A stretch of 64,000 bases of DNA, taken from QIJE01 sp048541835 (GTDB lineage: Bacteria > SZUA-79 > Acidulodesulfobacterales > Acidulodesulfobacteraceae). Below the pieces are notes generated by a model. It did no database searches. It had not been told where the DNA came from and worked only from the letters and a program-made list of their open reading frames with translations. The stretch lies in the NCBI RefSeq assembly GCF_048541835.1, contig NZ_JBLEOY010000003.1, forward strand, positions 62,001-126,000, given 5' to 3'. Made by a program: the position numbers and the translations under genes. Positions 61,872 through 64,000 of the stretch are shown here, piece after piece (within the stretch, counting starts at the first letter, position 1; each line of letters begins with the position of its first letter).

Positions 61872-62327
61872 ATGCGAAATAGCGGTTACAACTATGACAA
61901 TTACCAAGATACCAATGTAACGACGGCAAACCAGGGTAAGCTTATTTTAATGGCATATGAAGGGGCAATAAATTTTGCTAAGATTGCGAAGGAAAAATTG
62001 TCTGTTAACGACTATGCCGGAAAGTCGATTAATATATCCAATGCAGTTGCGATAATAAACGAATTGCGTTCAAGACTCGATATAGAAAAAGGCGGAGAAA
62101 CCGCTAAAAATTTAAATGATTTATATATATTTCTATCGATGCAATTAACTACGGCAAATTTAAAAAAGGATATAAGCAAGATAGATGAAGCTGTAAAAAT
62201 TCTTGAAACACTTCATAACGGCTGGGTTGAAATTGTAGAATTAGAGAAAAAACGAGCATTAGACGGCATAAATAGCGTTAGCGACGGGGCGGATGTTGTT
62301 AATTTAACTGCTAACGTTTTAGCTTAG
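61872..62327 (+). CDS. fliS: Flagellin export chaperone FliS
   Basis: A 151-residue FliS. The patterns NYQDTNVTTANQGKLILMAYEGAINFA and ELRSRLDIEKGGETAKNLNDLYIFLSMQL are typical. FliS binds the C-terminal part of flagellin in the cytoplasm and stops it polymerising before export. AAGGAG precedes the ATG. The stop is followed after 2 nt by the GTG start of the glycosyltransferase gene. Confidence 0.95.
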   Translation: MRNSGYNYDNYQDTNVTTANQGKLILMAYEGAINFAKIAKEKLSVNDYAGKSINISNAVAIINELRSRLDIEKGGETAKNLNDLYIFLSMQLTTANLKKDISKIDEAVKILETLHNGWVEIVELEKKRALDGINSVSDGADVVNLTANVLA

Positions 62328-62329
62328 TC

Positions 62330-63961
62330 GTGCCCCGCGATAATTTTTCCAGAATCGTTTTATTCCAACGGAGAAGAGTAGGCGATTTTTTCCAGAGTCT
62401 TCCCGCAATCAAGAATATATTGTCGGGATTTGACGATGAAGATCGTTTATATATGGTAGTCGATAAAAGCATTAAAGTATTACGGCCTTTTTTTGAACCG
62501 AATATTGTTTTGATGGATTTAGGCGATTTTTTTAAGGAGTTTTACAATATAGATTTAGGCGTAAATGCGGATGTTAATTTTCTTGATCTTGAGAGTGGAG
62601 CCGTTGTTTTTGATGCAGCCGTAAATCTCAATTACAGTTTGATAAATTCTTTGGTTCTAAATATAATCCCTGCCGGATCGAAGTCCGGTTTTATAGCAAA
62701 CCGAAAAGGAGACGGCAGGCGGAAAATAGTGTATCCCTTAAAAGCGGCAAACTATTTTTTTAACTCCATAAGACATAGAGACCAAAACAGAATTAATATT
62801 GCAGATATATTTTGTCTTTTTAGCCCCCATTTTTATCCTACCCGCAGAAAAATACTCGGCAAAATGGCATTGACGTTTGATAGATTTGATAAAAAGAAGA
62901 AATGTGATAACGGCATTAAAAGGATTATATTTGCCGTAGGAGCAAGCTCTATAAAAAGGCAGTGGGACGGCTGCGAGTTGGCGGAGATTATCAGGTTGAT
63001 ACACGTCGATTATCCTGATTTTGAAATTATATTGGTCGGTTTAAAAGAAGAGTCTAATTATGCAAAACGGATTGAAGACGATATAGATTTTCATATTTTA
63101 AATATCGTAGGCAAAACATCGTTACCTGAGGTCATTGAAATTCTAAAAACCGGCGACATTTTAGTTTCTCCGGATACGGGACTTTTGCAAATTGCATCTT
63201 TTATAGGGCTTAAAATAACGGCAATTTTTCTCGGAAATGCAAATATATACGAAACAGGTCCGTATATGGAGGGTTCATACGTCATTTCTCCGATTATAGA
63301 TTGCTATCCCTGTTTTGAGCATTTAAAGTGCGAGTTCGATTACGAATGCAAAAAAAGAATTAAGGCGAAGGATGTTTTTAACGTCGTTAAGTTAATACTG
63401 TTGGTTGGCGACGATGACTTTTCTCTGAGGGATTTAGAAAAAGGTTTCGGGGAAAACAGGTTTAATCTTCATAGAATGTCCGGCAATATGATGACCTTCA
63501 CGCCTACCTATATACTTTCACCCGTTTCGGTATTTAAGTCGAAGATTGATAAGACGGAACTTGTTTCCGAGATTTTTAAATTTGAATGGTTCAGGATTCT
63601 TTCGGGTAAAAAAATTGACGTTGGTTATAATGGTATAATCAGTTATTTAACCGAATATTTTATATTAGATTTAGATATTGTTAAATTAGTTAATGATGAT
63701 ATAATGTTTATTAAAAACATAGCGGTTGACGCATTAAAAATAAGAACAAATGAAATTTCCGATAATTTTATCTTGCTTTTAAAAAGTCTTGCAATAAATT
63801 ATCCCCATTTGTCACTTTTGCTCAGTTATTTTATTAACGAGATTCAATTCGGTATTGACATGAATGATAAAAACTATATAGAGTCGTCTTTTGTCGATAT
63901 TGCCTGTTTTTTAGAAAATGCGCATATTACGCTGAATAAGATAGGCTCTAACCGGATATAG
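62330..63961 (+). CDS. GT9-family glycosyltransferase with a C-terminal extension
   Basis: A 543-residue protein. Residues 1-345 match the GT9 (heptosyltransferase) family: RIVLFQRRRVGDFFQSLPAI at the N-terminus and the nucleotide-sugar site SPDTGLLQIASFIGLKITAIFLG in the C-terminal Rossmann half. Two cysteines near IIDCYPCFEHLKCEFDYECKKR are typical of a subset of GT9 proteins. Residues 350-543 form a helical extension I do not recognise. The start is a GTG, 2 nt after fliS. In this operon it may glycosylate flagellin; lipopolysaccharide synthesis is the alternative. Confidence 0.8.
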   Translation: MPRDNFSRIVLFQRRRVGDFFQSLPAIKNILSGFDDEDRLYMVVDKSIKVLRPFFEPNIVLMDLGDFFKEFYNIDLGVNADVNFLDLESGAVVFDAAVNLNYSLINSLVLNIIPAGSKSGFIANRKGDGRRKIVYPLKAANYFFNSIRHRDQNRINIADIFCLFSPHFYPTRRKILGKMALTFDRFDKKKKCDNGIKRIIFAVGASSIKRQWDGCELAEIIRLIHVDYPDFEIILVGLKEESNYAKRIEDDIDFHILNIVGKTSLPEVIEILKTGDILVSPDTGLLQIASFIGLKITAIFLGNANIYETGPYMEGSYVISPIIDCYPCFEHLKCEFDYECKKRIKAKDVFNVVKLILLVGDDDFSLRDLEKGFGENRFNLHRMSGNMMTFTPTYILSPVSVFKSKIDKTELVSEIFKFEWFRILSGKKIDVGYNGIISYLTEYFILDLDIVKLVNDDIMFIKNIAVDALKIRTNEISDNFILLLKSLAINYPHLSLLLSYFINEIQFGIDMNDKNYIESSFVDIACFLENAHITLNKIGSNRI

Positions 63962-64000
63962 CGTGGTTTAACATTGATCTAAAACTTTATTAATTATATA

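Overview
The window is about 64 kb of a low-GC (mid-30s % by eye), gene-dense, Gram-negative bacterial chromosome. Several blocks resemble Deltaproteobacteria-like lineages: ispH-rpsA-sppA, carD/PIN-TRAM/ispD/ispF, menaquinone made by the futalosine route, and a FolE2-type GTP cyclohydrolase. The sulfur-oxidation-type heterodisulfide reductase cluster, type IV pili, flagella and Pel polysaccharide fit a motile, biofilm-forming, sulfur-metabolising organism. A relative of the Acidulodesulfobacterales (Sva0485) is my guess and is inference only. No prophage, insertion sequence or CRISPR array was seen.

Layout. 0-9.7 kb: housekeeping genes (ispH end, rpsA, sppA, HIT, lapA, CCA/poly(A) polymerase, pgi, miaA, hflX) and two unassigned envelope proteins. 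9.7-17.5 kb: a proteostasis block of hsp20, a ClpA-like unfoldase, a DUF1844 protein, clpB and htrA. The htrA gene has a sigma-54-type promoter with two palindromic upstream sites. 17.5-27.1 kb: selB, the menaquinone genes ubiD-ubiA-ubiX-mqnE, carD, a PIN-TRAM protein and, on the other strand, ispF-cytochrome-ispD. 27.2-29.5 kb: three minor-pilin-like genes and tRNA-Arg(TCT). 29.7-42.3 kb, minus strand: a complete pel operon (pelDEFGABC order) in which pelB is two genes, headed by an orphan CopG-type protein. 42.4-49.6 kb: an MFS transporter divergent from the shdr cluster hdrC1-hdrB1-hdrA-hyp-hdrC2-hdrB2. 49.6-55.5 kb: a GT39 glycosyltransferase and pilMNOPQ. 55.5-58.2 kb: folE2, aroC, aroK. 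58.3-64 kb: flagellin, flaG, fliD, fliS and a GT9 glycosyltransferase.

How the genes work together. PelD carries an RxxD motif for c-di-GMP, so matrix export is probably switched by that messenger; flagella and type IV pili would serve the motile and surface-attached states. The sHdr proteins should pass electrons from bound sulfane sulfur toward the menaquinone pool, whose synthesis is partly encoded here. The most unusual structural feature is the two-gene PelB: an inner-membrane-anchored TPR protein plus a separately secreted TPR/beta-barrel protein. Other points worth a look are the sigma-54-controlled htrA, the Clp pair with and without a ClpP-docking-like loop, and possible leaderless starts at selB and folE2. 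All calls are from reading the sequence; no database search was run.
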